A stretch of 64,000 nt of DNA from Cytophagales bacterium (GTDB taxonomy: Bacteria > Bacteroidota > Bacteroidia > Cytophagales > Cyclobacteriaceae): the NCBI GenBank assembly GCA_020403045.1, contig JADBYK010000027.1, positions 26,883 through 90,882 on the forward strand, given 5' to 3'. Positions 27,316-36,526 of the stretch are shown in pieces (the first letter of the stretch is position 1; each line of letters opens with the position of its first letter). Position numbers and translations under genes: made by a program. Under the pieces are notes generated by a model. That model saw only the letters and a list, made by a program, of their open reading frames with translations, searched no databases and was not told the DNA's origin.

Positions 27316-28770
27316 GTGGAACGAAGAAAGGCGCTTAAACAGTTAGGACTTGGATTATCTGGAGGGATTTTGATGCCAAGTTATCTTATGTCCTGCAGTA
27401 AGGATGACCCAGGACCCGAAGTGCCTTATGACGGCAACGTAATTGTCATTGGTGCAGGAGCTGCCGGATTGTATGCTGCCGATATTTTGCGTGTGAAGGG
27501 CATCAAAGTAACCATTCTAGAAGCTTCTAGCCAGCCCGGGGGCAGGATACGTTCGTTGCGCAATCAAATCGATGTGCAGTACCAATCTTTCAACAATGCT
27601 TCTCAAGCCGATTTTCCAATAGAATTGGGAGGCGAGGTTGTTTACGGATCGAATTCATCATGGGGAAAGATCATTAGTGATCTTAGTCTGCCAACGGTGG
27701 AGGTGGACCCAACCGCTCCTCGTTACATATTAGATAGTCAAGCAAAGACCAGTGCAGATTGGAATAGTGATGGCGACTGGAATGCGGTTCAGAATTTTGT
27801 CAATGGGTTGCCGAATTATGCAGGTGGAGATACTGTTCAAGGCGCTGCAGCCGTATCTACAAGAGCACAAGCATTGCTCAATTCTCAGACCGGCAATTAC
27901 TACGGAACGAACAGTGACCGCATTGGTGCGTTTGGTCTCGGTGAATCGTTGAAGCTATCCAAGCGTGATGCCAAACAATTGATGACGCGCGCCAACCCGT
28001 GGCAGGATATTATTATCTCCCGTTTCAGTGAGGTGATTCCAAGTATAGTTTTGAATACGGTAGTGAAGAAAATAGATTGGAGCTCTACACTAATCACCAT
28101 TACCGACAGCAACGGAAAAGAATATACCGCAACAAAAGTGATCGTATCGGTTCCTTTGTCTATTTTAAAAAACGGAGACATCACCTTTACCCCGGGCTTG
28201 GATGCCACGAAAACCAGTGCACTGGCTAAATTCAAGATGGATGCCGCAATGCGGATTGTATTGGATTTTAAGACTAATTTTTGGGGTTTAGATTCCAGCT
28301 ATATCTGGGGAGGATCAACGGTGCCACAGTATTTTAATTCGGGAGTCGGCAGGAGCAAATTTTTTCGCTCCATGGCGCTCACCATTTATGGACAAAAGGC
28401 AGAGCAGCTATCGGCTTTGTCTAATTATGATAAGGTTTTAACTGTTCTGGCGGAGTTAGATGCTGTGTACCAAGGCCAGGCAACGCGATTTATTAGGCGT
28501 GACCTAGATGAAAAGCTTGACGACACAAATAATATTGTGCGCTTAGTAAAAGACTGGACAAAGGACGAATTTATTAAAGGCGGGGTTTCCTATCCGCTGG
28601 TTGGCGCCACCAATGCAGATCGAAAGGACTTGTCGTTACCTATTGCCGACAAGCTATATTTTGCAGGTGAAGCCACAGATGTGGAAGGTGATTCCGGTAC
28701 AGTCAGTGGTGCACTTAATTCAGCCGTGCGTGTAGTGGAGGAAATTGTTAAATCGATTCGTGGTATTTAA
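27316..28770 (+). CDS. Flavin amine oxidase family lipoprotein
   Basis: 484 residues from a GTG start. The N-terminus combines a twin-arginine-like ERRKALKQLG and a lipobox ending in C27 (YLMSC), so a Tat-exported lipoprotein is predicted. Rossmann dinucleotide motif VIGAGAAGLYAADIL followed by EASSQPGGRIRS, and the C-terminal FAD-binding YFAGEATD with SGTVSGALNSA, place it in the monoamine/polyamine oxidase group. Substrate unknown. Convergent with the tolC-like gene, 13 bases away. Confidence 0.9.
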   Translation: MERRKALKQLGLGLSGGILMPSYLMSCSKDDPGPEVPYDGNVIVIGAGAAGLYAADILRVKGIKVTILEASSQPGGRIRSLRNQIDVQYQSFNNASQADFPIELGGEVVYGSNSSWGKIISDLSLPTVEVDPTAPRYILDSQAKTSADWNSDGDWNAVQNFVNGLPNYAGGDTVQGAAAVSTRAQALLNSQTGNYYGTNSDRIGAFGLGESLKLSKRDAKQLMTRANPWQDIIISRFSEVIPSIVLNTVVKKIDWSSTLITITDSNGKEYTATKVIVSVPLSILKNGDITFTPGLDATKTSALAKFKMDAAMRIVLDFKTNFWGLDSSYIWGGSTVPQYFNSGVGRSKFFRSMALTIYGQKAEQLSALSNYDKVLTVLAELDAVYQGQATRFIRRDLDEKLDDTNNIVRLVKDWTKDEFIKGGVSYPLVGATNADRKDLSLPIADKLYFAGEATDVEGDSGTVSGALNSAVRVVEEIVKSIRGI

Positions 28771-28783
28771 CATACTGGCCATT

Positions 28784-30247
28784 CTAGTTGCCCTCATTAA
28801 AATTTAAGTTTCGCACACCAGCAGCCCAATAAATGGTTGCCTTCATTTTTTCGTACTCCGACTTCAACTTAAGCAGTTTTGATTGTGCTTGAATCAACTT
28901 CTCCTGTTGAATGTTGATTTTGAACAAATCACTTTCCCCATTCGACAGATTAAACAGTTCCGCTTTTAGCAATCGATCATAGTTAGCAGCCACCGATGTT
29001 TGTTGAACCAAAATACCGCTTGTATTTACGATTTGGTTGAACACCGCATTTACCTGGTTAATGATTTCGCGTTCGGCCTGTGTTTGCTCATATTGAGTAC
29101 TAAGAATTTTAATTTTTGTTTGCGCCAATTTTGCACGCTCTTTTCGAATGAGTATGGGCATTGAAAAATCAAGGCCGAACTTATAGTCATTCATAAGGCG
29201 AAATGATTGAAACTCACCACCCGGCTTTAATGGCTGATTGATAAAATTATAGTTTAGGTCGAGCCTAGGTTTCAAGTATTCTAACGCCAGCTTTCTATCT
29301 ACCTCCAATTGATCAAGCTTCACTCTTAGTTTTACTAGTTCCGGGTGATTTTGTTTGGCTTGTAGCGTTAAATCCTGCAAAGTTTCCAAAGCTAAAAGCT
29401 GTCCGTCATTTTGAACCAATACTGGCGCTATGTCCGCTGACAATTGAACCGGATAACCGGCATTATCCCACAGGTAGTTGGACGTTTTTATAGTCGTGTT
29501 CAAAAATTCCAAATAAGCCTCTTGCCTTTCTACGAGGCGTTGTTGGTAAATAATTTTTGCCTGTACAGTGTCGATTGCAGAGGCTTCGCCCAAACTCGCA
29601 TCAAGATTTACAAGCCTGAATATTTCTTGGGCAATCAATGCATTTTTGCTAAGCAGGCGATAGTTGTAGTACGCAAAATACCATTGCCAATAATCTTTGG
29701 CGGCTTCCAACAGGATTTTGTTGATCAGCTTGATTTGTTCGGCCTCAGCCATTTGAGTAAACAGCTTGGCTTGTTTTAATGCAGCCCTTCGATCATCTGT
29801 GAATAATCCGCGACCAAGAGGCAATGATATTCCGGTAGTGAATTGACTGTTATCTGTTGAACCACCTACGATATTTTCGGGATCGATAAATTGTCCGGTG
29901 TTTTGTTCATAGCCAATCTTAGGATCAATTGGAAACCACGTGGGGATCGTGAAAGACGTATTGATCTTATTATAATAATTTTTGTTATCGAACTCCTTCA
30001 CATTTACTTGCGCCTGCACTTTAGGATCAAAGGCACCTCGTGCCATACGTATTTCTTGCTTGGCCACTTCATTCAGCAATCGCGTTTGCTTCACAATCGG
30101 GTGGAACTCGAGCATGGACGCATACATGTTTTCAAGTGAGAACGCCTTGATTGAATCCGGCAAAATGAAAATAGAGTCCATAGCCGTTTGCGCTTGCGAG
30201 CAAGCAAATGAGCCAAGCCAGAAAAGAAGAAGAAGTATTTTTCTCAT
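28784..30247 (-). CDS. TolC-family outer membrane efflux protein
   Basis: 487 residues. Signal peptide (MRKILLLLFWLGSFACSQAQ), then two OEP repeats of long helices with a Leu/Gln/Ala heptad pattern. It forms the outer membrane duct for the HlyD-like and ABC proteins encoded upstream. ATG 30247 begins 1 base after the HlyD stop; ATG 30262, overlapping that stop, is an alternative giving five more residues. Confidence 0.92.
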   Translation of the reverse strand: MRKILLLLFWLGSFACSQAQTAMDSIFILPDSIKAFSLENMYASMLEFHPIVKQTRLLNEVAKQEIRMARGAFDPKVQAQVNVKEFDNKNYYNKINTSFTIPTWFPIDPKIGYEQNTGQFIDPENIVGGSTDNSQFTTGISLPLGRGLFTDDRRAALKQAKLFTQMAEAEQIKLINKILLEAAKDYWQWYFAYYNYRLLSKNALIAQEIFRLVNLDASLGEASAIDTVQAKIIYQQRLVERQEAYLEFLNTTIKTSNYLWDNAGYPVQLSADIAPVLVQNDGQLLALETLQDLTLQAKQNHPELVKLRVKLDQLEVDRKLALEYLKPRLDLNYNFINQPLKPGGEFQSFRLMNDYKFGLDFSMPILIRKERAKLAQTKIKILSTQYEQTQAEREIINQVNAVFNQIVNTSGILVQQTSVAANYDRLLKAELFNLSNGESDLFKINIQQEKLIQAQSKLLKLKSEYEKMKATIYWAAGVRNLNFNEGN

Positions 30248-30248
30248 C

Positions 30249-31538
30249 CTACGACTCTTCATCTTTTGACTCTTTCTTTTTGTTTGGCTCTTCCATTTCA
30301 GGCTCTGCGTATAGACTTGGAGGGAACCCATTAAGTTGTCGCCACAATTCGTACCACACTTTAACATCGTCCAACATTACCCACCCTTTTATCCCCGAGC
30401 CAACACGAATTTGTTTGGGCCATTTGGTGTCTTTTGGATCAGGTATAACGAGTATGCGAAATTCTCCTGGCTTGGTATTCACGTAGTCGATAACTTCTAC
30501 AGTACCACCAAATGTACCGACAGAGATGCTAGGCCATCCGCTGAATTGCAGAGCAGGAAATCCATCGAACTCGATACGAACATGCCTTCCTTTACTGATG
30601 AGCGGCACATCCATTGCCTTTACATGCATCTCTACAGCCACGTCCGTGGATTGAGGCATGATGGTACAAACCGGATCGCCCTCTTTGATGGTTTCTCCGA
30701 TACCTGCTTGCGTTGCTTTCACCACAAAGCCAGCTTGTGGAGCTAGAATAAAATATTGCTGTGCGCGGATTTCCATATTTGAAAGTTCGTTGCGCATTTT
30801 GGCAATGTCTGCCTGTGTATCGAACTGCTCTGCAAGAGTATTGTTGAGGTCTGATTCTGCCTTGTTGATTTTATCCAGGTATTCAGCCTGTACACGTTCG
30901 ATTTCAATTTCGGCATTGACAAAGTCCGCCTCACTACTTTGGTATTTGTATTCGATGTCCTGAAATTTTGTTAGCGGAATATTGCCAGCCTCAAATAATT
31001 TTTGATTGCGTTCATATTGGTTTTTAAAGTTGTTGAAGCGCACGCGTTCCGCCTCCAATTTTGCTTTTGCCTGATCTCTTTTGTTGCGTAGGCCATCTTC
31101 GAGTGCACTCACTTGTCGTTGCAAGGCCTTTGCTTTTTGCTCTTTTGATTGAAGGCTCTGTTCTTTGGCGGTGATCACTTGCTGTAAACGTGAAAGCATT
31201 TGCGGGTCAAAGTATTTTTCCTTTACCTCGCTGATAATGGCAATCGTATCTAATCGATTTACGAATTGCCCTTCTTTTATTTTCCAAACTTGGATTCTTC
31301 CTGCAATAGTTGTTTCAATGGTTTGAGGTCGGTTGCTTGGTGACAGCGCAGTCACCTTGCCGCCTCCTCGAATGTTCTGCTGCCATGGCAGAAACAAGAT
31401 CACGAAAAAAAGCACAAAGATACCCGCTATCCACTTGGCTAAAATTTTTCCGGCCATCGGTGTCTCAAGCGAGCGCAGTGCATACATTTTTTCACTCGGC
31501 TGGCTCTTTTGATTTGAATTGTTTGATATGTTTAGCAT
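30249..31538 (-). CDS. HlyD-family membrane fusion protein
   Basis: 429 residues. One inner membrane helix (about residues 35-53), a biotinyl-lipoyl-like beta domain (IETTIAGRIQVWKIKEGQFV), a long coiled-coil hairpin rich in Gln/Lys/Glu (residues about 110-260), and the second half-motif ILAPQAGFVVKA. It bridges the ABC protein and the TolC-like channel. 5 bases after the ABC gene. Confidence 0.93.
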   Translation of the reverse strand: MLNISNNSNQKSQPSEKMYALRSLETPMAGKILAKWIAGIFVLFFVILFLPWQQNIRGGGKVTALSPSNRPQTIETTIAGRIQVWKIKEGQFVNRLDTIAIISEVKEKYFDPQMLSRLQQVITAKEQSLQSKEQKAKALQRQVSALEDGLRNKRDQAKAKLEAERVRFNNFKNQYERNQKLFEAGNIPLTKFQDIEYKYQSSEADFVNAEIEIERVQAEYLDKINKAESDLNNTLAEQFDTQADIAKMRNELSNMEIRAQQYFILAPQAGFVVKATQAGIGETIKEGDPVCTIMPQSTDVAVEMHVKAMDVPLISKGRHVRIEFDGFPALQFSGWPSISVGTFGGTVEVIDYVNTKPGEFRILVIPDPKDTKWPKQIRVGSGIKGWVMLDDVKVWYELWRQLNGFPPSLYAEPEMEEPNKKKESKDEES

Positions 31539-31543
31539 ATCGA

Positions 31544-33703
31544 TTAGTGGGTTATTCCGTTAAGTTCATTGTCTTTAAGTAGTTGCTCCATTGGACCAGT
31601 AGCTTTTACAACTCCTTTGTCTAATATAATCACCCTCTCGCAAGCACTCATCACCAATGGATCGTTCGAAACAAAAATCATCGTTCGTTTTGTGTCGTTG
31701 TGGTTTAGCATGGCAAGTAATGCCATCTTTTCTTTCTTCGAAAGCGCCTGAAAAAAGTCATTCAAGATCAACAGTTTTGGCTTCTCGGCAAGGCAACGTG
31801 CCAGAATAAGTTTGTAACAAAATGAACCTGAAAGGCCAATGCCACCGCTTAACACGTGTGTGTTTAGTCCGTCAGGCATCGCATTTACAGCGTCTAAGAT
31901 GCCCACCTGCTCCAACGCATCCAACGCGTCTTGTACAGTTTCGCTTGGTTTCCCAACTGTTACATTTTCAATAATCGTTCCATCAAAAAGATCGTCTCTT
32001 GAAATATTCTTTGCCACATAATCGCGTAAGTGAGTAAGATCAAGATCACGAAGGGAATAGTTGTTAATGGTAGCCACTCCTTCATAATCACTGAAAAGCC
32101 CGGCAATAATATTCACCAAGGTAGCTTTTCCAGATCCTCCAAGCCCAGTCAAGCAAATTTTTTCGCCAGAAGCAATTTCAAAATCGATCCCTTTTAAGGC
32201 GTAATCGTTAGAACCTTTATGCTTGTATTTCAGATCTTTTACACGCACCGACAGTCCGTTGTTGGTCAACTTGGGAAAATCAAAACCGCCAGCTCTTTCA
32301 ATGGGGATGTCCGTCACGTGTCCCACTTTATCCACAGCTGTAAGCATGTCATAAACTACATCCATATACATAATGATTTTCTCCACTGCGTTCAATATCA
32401 AGATGATTACAATTTCAGACGCCACCAATTGCCCTAGTGTGATTTGTCGATCTACTACAAGCAGCGTACCCATGATCAACAAACCACCAATAATCAACGC
32501 TTTGAAAATGACGATCGCGGAGTACTGTGTGATCAAGACCTGAAAGTGGATTTTGCGATTCTTCAGGTAGCTATTTACACTATAGTCGGTTCTACGAAGG
32601 GGCAGATCTGTATTACCAGCAAGTTTGAACGAGTGGATAGCGCGTGCCAACTCTTGCAGCCATTGAGCTACCTTGTATTTATACTTGGACTCTTGTATCG
32701 AAGAATTTAGGCCACGTGGGCCGGTATAATAAAATATGAGAACAAGAGTAGTTAGTAGGATTAGACCAAAAAACACAAAAAATGGGTGGTAGAGGGAGAT
32801 CAGCAATAGCCCAAATAGGATTTGAATGACGGACGAAGAGAGATCTATCAATATTTTGGGCAACCCTTTTTGGATGGTCATCACATCAAAAAAGCGGTTA
32901 ATCAACTCGGGCGCATAGTTTTTTTGAAGTGCTTCCAGTCGAAGGCGTGGAATACGAAAGGCAAAATCAAATGCAGCTTTCGTAAAAATCCTGCGTTGCA
33001 AAAACTCGACCAAAGTAATTTGAATCATTTGAAGTACGCCCGTCAATAGCACCCCGACAATGACGAGCCCAATCATTAAGTAGACCGAGCTGAAAATTAC
33101 TCCCCCTGAAATCAACTCGACCGTGGTTTGGATACCGAGAGGCACGGTAAGACTAATTAATCCAACCACAATGGCATAAAATAGTATATAGAAAATTTCC
33201 TTCTTTTCAGTTTTTAACAAACGGAAAAACCGTTTTGCGGGACTGGGTGTCTCACCTTCATCGCCTTCGATATTTACCGGGCTATCGTAGGAGAAAATAT
33301 AAAATAGTGTAAATTCACCCTCATTATTTTTGAGCATTAAAGACGAATCAAACGGAATCGATTCGGTGCGCTCTGATTTAATGCTTACTAACTTAAACTT
33401 TCCGTTTTCCGGTATGATGAGCGCAGGATAAAGTACACCTTCACTTCGAAGGAAAGTCAGCATGGGCGAAGTTTGCTCGCGCAAAAAATCATTGAACATT
33501 TTTTCGTCCAAATGATTTTCCATAAACATCATGCGAATTTGATTGCCGGCTTCCACCAAATCTCGTTTGAATTCTATCAATTCATCTTCTGCATAGGATC
33601 GTTGATTGGCCTCTACGTGCTGAATATTTTCTGCGGAGAAACTGTGTTTCATGGCCAGCGCTACTTCGCGTAAGCAGCGGGTGATTTGACTGTTGTTAAG
33701 CAT
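31544..33703 (-). CDS. ABC exporter (membrane plus nucleotide-binding) with degenerate ATPase motifs
   Basis: 719 residues: an unrecognised N-terminal region (about 1-160, no C39 peptidase cysteine motif), six membrane segments (about 165-440), then an ABC ATPase domain. Motifs deviate strongly: Walker A GGSGKAT (A527 where Ser/Thr binds Mg2+), no clear Q-loop Gln (YVAKNISRDDLF), signature LSGGIGLSG, Walker B LLILND (N648-D649 instead of D-E), and switch SND (N680 instead of His). ATP hydrolysis is therefore doubtful, although the frame is intact. Overlaps the tetR stop by 8 bases; operon with HlyD and TolC homologues. Cargo unknown. Confidence 0.9.
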   Translation of the reverse strand: MLNNSQITRCLREVALAMKHSFSAENIQHVEANQRSYAEDELIEFKRDLVEAGNQIRMMFMENHLDEKMFNDFLREQTSPMLTFLRSEGVLYPALIIPENGKFKLVSIKSERTESIPFDSSLMLKNNEGEFTLFYIFSYDSPVNIEGDEGETPSPAKRFFRLLKTEKKEIFYILFYAIVVGLISLTVPLGIQTTVELISGGVIFSSVYLMIGLVIVGVLLTGVLQMIQITLVEFLQRRIFTKAAFDFAFRIPRLRLEALQKNYAPELINRFFDVMTIQKGLPKILIDLSSSVIQILFGLLLISLYHPFFVFFGLILLTTLVLIFYYTGPRGLNSSIQESKYKYKVAQWLQELARAIHSFKLAGNTDLPLRRTDYSVNSYLKNRKIHFQVLITQYSAIVIFKALIIGGLLIMGTLLVVDRQITLGQLVASEIVIILILNAVEKIIMYMDVVYDMLTAVDKVGHVTDIPIERAGGFDFPKLTNNGLSVRVKDLKYKHKGSNDYALKGIDFEIASGEKICLTGLGGSGKATLVNIIAGLFSDYEGVATINNYSLRDLDLTHLRDYVAKNISRDDLFDGTIIENVTVGKPSETVQDALDALEQVGILDAVNAMPDGLNTHVLSGGIGLSGSFCYKLILARCLAEKPKLLILNDFFQALSKKEKMALLAMLNHNDTKRTMIFVSNDPLVMSACERVIILDKGVVKATGPMEQLLKDNELNGITH

Positions 33704-34385
33704 AATTGTTTTCAGCGTTTATCGAGCAGAATACTATGTTTTCCAAAAAACTATAAAGTCGGTTAAAGCGACTTTCGTTGGCTTCAAGACTTGTTAGGGA
33801 TGGTAAGTGGGATGCAAAGAAAAGTTGTTGATTGGCCGTAATGAGAACGGTGCTTACCAACGATTCGGCAAATGGGTAATTCGGATTAATTACATGGATC
33901 AACGAGGCTATCTTACCACAGACGCTCTTGAACCCACCAAACAATCCTTCTTTATTGAGGTCATCGACTCCTTTTGTCAGATACGTTTTGTCTAACTCGG
34001 CAATCACAATTCGATGTAGTGCTTCTTCGTTCACGAATTCGAAGGTAGGGTCATATTTTTTTTCTTCTGCCAAAATCCGCAAACAAGTTTTTAGTTTTTC
34101 TTTGGGGTCAGCCACGGCACTTGTAAATATCTCTATTCGATACTCCATCCAATTCCAGTACCACGCGATTAAATAGACCAAGAGCCTATGCTTGTTTTCA
34201 AAATAACGATAAATAGATGCTTCTGTGGAGTCGATTTCCTCTGCTAATTTTTTAAATGTAAACTGCTCAAAGCCCAGCTGGTCGATTAAAAGCATGCTGC
34301 TATGAATAATCTTTTGGCCTAACTGGGTGTGTTGGGGGTCTCGTAAGTAAAGGTGGTCGTTCAGCTTGAAAGCAAGTGTAGGCAT
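33696..34385 (-). CDS. TetR/AcrR-family regulator
   Basis: 229 residues. N-terminal helix-turn-helix (FTFKKLAEEIDSTEASIYRYF) of the TetR type with the usual YRYFENKHRLL continuation; the ligand-binding half is divergent. First gene of the TetR-ABC-HlyD-TolC operon, so it probably represses this operon, including itself, through the palindrome at 34411-34423. Confidence 0.93.
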   Translation of the reverse strand: MPTLAFKLNDHLYLRDPQHTQLGQKIIHSSMLLIDQLGFEQFTFKKLAEEIDSTEASIYRYFENKHRLLVYLIAWYWNWMEYRIEIFTSAVADPKEKLKTCLRILAEEKKYDPTFEFVNEEALHRIVIAELDKTYLTKGVDDLNKEGLFGGFKSVCGKIASLIHVINPNYPFAESLVSTVLITANQQLFFASHLPSLTSLEANESRFNRLYSFLENIVFCSINAENNYA

Positions 34386-34402
34386 TTTGATACGGATATA
34401 AA

Positions 34403-34423
34403 CAAATATAATAGTATTACTAT
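34403..34423 (-). promoter_or_regulatory. Promoter -7 box with adjoining palindrome before tetR
   Basis: TATATTTG on the minus strand (34410-34403) directly abuts the perfect palindrome ATAGTATTACTAT (34411-34423), which lies in the promoter spacer. Candidate operator of the TetR protein. Confidence 0.5.
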
Positions 34424-34485
34424 CATTAATCGGAAAAGCTTACATAAAGGTTGCTAATTTGACTGCTTTATTTTAGATGAAAGAG

Positions 34486-35286
34486 CTAAAGAAGAGTCTC
34501 TTTGGTCAGAATCCAGCAGCCCATCGCGAGCGTAAACCAGCCAAAAGCCTTTTTTAGCTTGATTCCTGGTATTTTTCGGGAGAGTACATTGCCAAAATGC
34601 ACGCCCACAATAGCAATGGCAGTAAGGGTGAGCAGGAACTTCCAGTCCATCGGGCTGTTGAGGACATCGCCCAAAAAGCCCGTGAGTGAGTTAATTGCAA
34701 TAATAAAGAGTGATGTCCCTGCGGCCGTCTTCATAGGCAGGCCAGTTAATAACACCAGTGCCGGAATAATCAAGAAGCCACCCCCGGCCCCAACTAATCC
34801 GGTCAGGAATCCAATGAGCATGCCTTCCACAATGATCAAAAGTGTCTGGTTTTTTTTTCTACGTGGCTGTATGTCTCTTCTTCCTCGAATCATGGGAATA
34901 GAAGCCAATACCATTAGGATCGCAAAGAGGCCCAGTAGCAAAAATCTTTTTGTAAACGAAAATTCCCCGATTTGAAACAAGACATCAGGAATAGCCGGAA
35001 CGATAAATTTTCGAGTGATGAAAATGGTAATGATGGATGGAATACCAAAAAGGAAGCCGGTCTTAATATTAACTAGGTGGTCTCGGTATTTTGGAATGGC
35101 ACCAGCAAAGCTGGTCGTACCCACAATAAACAGTGAATAGCCAGATGCGGTGACTGCATCCAAATGGAAAAGATAAACCAAAATTGGAATGGAAAGAATG
35201 GAGCCACCACCACCCAACAGACCTAACAGTAAGCCGATAAAGATCGCGGAAAAGTAGCCGAAGTATTCCAAATGAATTTTTAGCAA
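34486..35286 (-). CDS. TauE/SafE-family (TSUP) sulfite/organosulfonate exporter
   Basis: 266 residues, about eight membrane segments in two repeats, with the Gly-rich LLGGGGSILSIPIL and its second copy LVGAGGGFLIIPALVLL characteristic of TSUP proteins. Substrate in the family ranges over sulfite, sulfonates and others. The start codon is TTG; no ATG is available nearby. 42 bases after the 69-residue ORF. Confidence 0.9.
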   Translation of the reverse strand: MLKIHLEYFGYFSAIFIGLLLGLLGGGGSILSIPILVYLFHLDAVTASGYSLFIVGTTSFAGAIPKYRDHLVNIKTGFLFGIPSIITIFITRKFIVPAIPDVLFQIGEFSFTKRFLLLGLFAILMVLASIPMIRGRRDIQPRRKKNQTLLIIVEGMLIGFLTGLVGAGGGFLIIPALVLLTGLPMKTAAGTSLFIIAINSLTGFLGDVLNSPMDWKFLLTLTAIAIVGVHFGNVLSRKIPGIKLKKAFGWFTLAMGCWILTKETLL

Positions 35287-35328
35287 GCTAGAAAATTGTG
35301 TCTAGTTGGATTGTACTGTTTGAAAAAT

Positions 35329-35538
35329 TTATTCGCCTAGTTCGCGGATCTCAAAGTCTTTTCCCCGACCAAATTTGAGCAGATCTTTGATGGTGTAGCG
35401 TTCCAGCGTGTGCAGGTCTTTGACGCGGAAGTCTCGATTAGCAAGGATATTTTCGATTTGAAACTCATACCGATCACCGAAGTTGATAAGAAAATACTTT
35501 TTGCCAGTGCGCAATGCTCCAAAAGATAGACCGGACAT
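35329..35538 (-). CDS. Small conserved-looking protein, function unknown
   Basis: 69 residues, predicted beta-rich and soluble, with KKYFLINFGDRYEF and VKDLHTLERYTIKDLL segments. I believe similar short proteins occur in other Bacteroidota, but no function is known. ATG start, 7 bases after the Uma2 gene, which supports real expression in that run. Confidence 0.7.
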   Translation of the reverse strand: MSGLSFGALRTGKKYFLINFGDRYEFQIENILANRDFRVKDLHTLERYTIKDLLKFGRGKDFEIRELGE

Positions 35539-35545
35539 TTATACC

Positions 35546-36127
35546 TTATTTCAGTCTTGCCAGATCGAGTTCAAAACCAGGCAGTAGAGTTCCTCCACTC
35601 AGTTTTTGATCAAAGTCCGTAACTTCGTAGACTGCTACGTTGGGCTGATAAATGTATGTTTTTTGTTGGATCGGATCGATGAGCCAAGCAAGTTCGCAGC
35701 CATTTTCCATCCATTTTTCCATTTTAGATTTTAGCTGGCTTAAGGAATCGGATTTCGAACGGAGCTCGATCACAAAATCCGGACAAATAGGAGCAAATTT
35801 TTCCTGATCTTCTAATCTCAATTTATCCCACTTTGTTTTTCTTACCCAAGAAACATCCGGTGATCGCATGGATCGATCTGCCAATCGAAAGCCAGTTGCC
35901 GAATCGAAGCCGTAGCCTAGTTGTCCGTTCATTTCAGCCCATTGAAAAAAAATGCCTGAGATCCTGAAATTCAGATTCCCTGTTATTCCGCCTGATGGTG
36001 ACATAATTATTAATTGGCCTAGTTCATCTCGTTCAATTCTTAACTCTTTGTTGGCTGCACAAAATGCAAACAACTCATCATCCGTCATTGGGTACTCTTC
36101 GGGAATATTTATCGTTACCAAATCCAT
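35546..36127 (-). CDS. Uma2-family putative endonuclease (DUF820)
   Basis: 193 residues. Restriction-like fold: SPSGGITGNLN, STGFRL-like SATGFRLAD, RSPDVSWV with the catalytic Asp, then PDFVIELRSKSD providing the E-x-K-like pair, and GCELAWLIDP. Typical length for Uma2. Biological role unknown; genes of this family are mobile and common in cyanobacteria and Bacteroidota. 20 bases after the GroES-like gene. Confidence 0.92.
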   Translation of the reverse strand: MDLVTINIPEEYPMTDDELFAFCAANKELRIERDELGQLIIMSPSGGITGNLNFRISGIFFQWAEMNGQLGYGFDSATGFRLADRSMRSPDVSWVRKTKWDKLRLEDQEKFAPICPDFVIELRSKSDSLSQLKSKMEKWMENGCELAWLIDPIQQKTYIYQPNVAVYEVTDFDQKLSGGTLLPGFELDLARLK

Positions 36128-36147
36128 TATTCAAATTTATATAAAAA

Positions 36148-36522
36148 TCACAGATCTTCTTCTCTCTCCAACATTAAGATCGATGCCTGAGGTACGATGA
36201 AGTATTTTTCGCTTTCATATATTACTTCAATGGCTCCTTTTTGTAGGAAGATTGCTAAATCGCCCTCTTGCGCCTGTAGGGGCAAGTATTTTATCTGCTC
36301 ATCTTTCCCTTTCCAAAGGTCGTCTTCATCGGCTGGCATGGGCAGCGGATATCCAGGTCCTACTTTTATGATATACCCTTTTTGAATTTTCTCTTTCTCT
36401 TGTACGCCTGGTGGTAGATAAAGACCGCTTTCTGTTTTCTCAGATTCTTTTGCCGGGCGAATGAGGACGCGGTCGCCCACAACAATTAATTTTTTCAGTT
36501 TATTATCCGCTGTAATCTTCAT
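36148..36522 (-). CDS. GroES-like (Cpn10-fold) protein, divergent
   Basis: 124 residues from ATG 36522, 4 bases after the rmuC stop; an upstream in-frame ATG overlaps rmuC and is less likely. GroES-like pattern: VGDRVLIRPAKESEKTESGLYLPP, a mobile-loop-like stretch, KGYIIKVGPG, then an insertion of about 20 residues where GroES has its dome loop, and GDLAIF...YFIVPQASILMLE. No groEL is adjacent. Whether it caps a chaperonin is unknown. Confidence 0.82.
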   Translation of the reverse strand: MKITADNKLKKLIVVGDRVLIRPAKESEKTESGLYLPPGVQEKEKIQKGYIIKVGPGYPLPMPADEDDLWKGKDEQIKYLPLQAQEGDLAIFLQKGAIEVIYESEKYFIVPQASILMLEREEDL

Positions 36523-36526
36523 ATTG

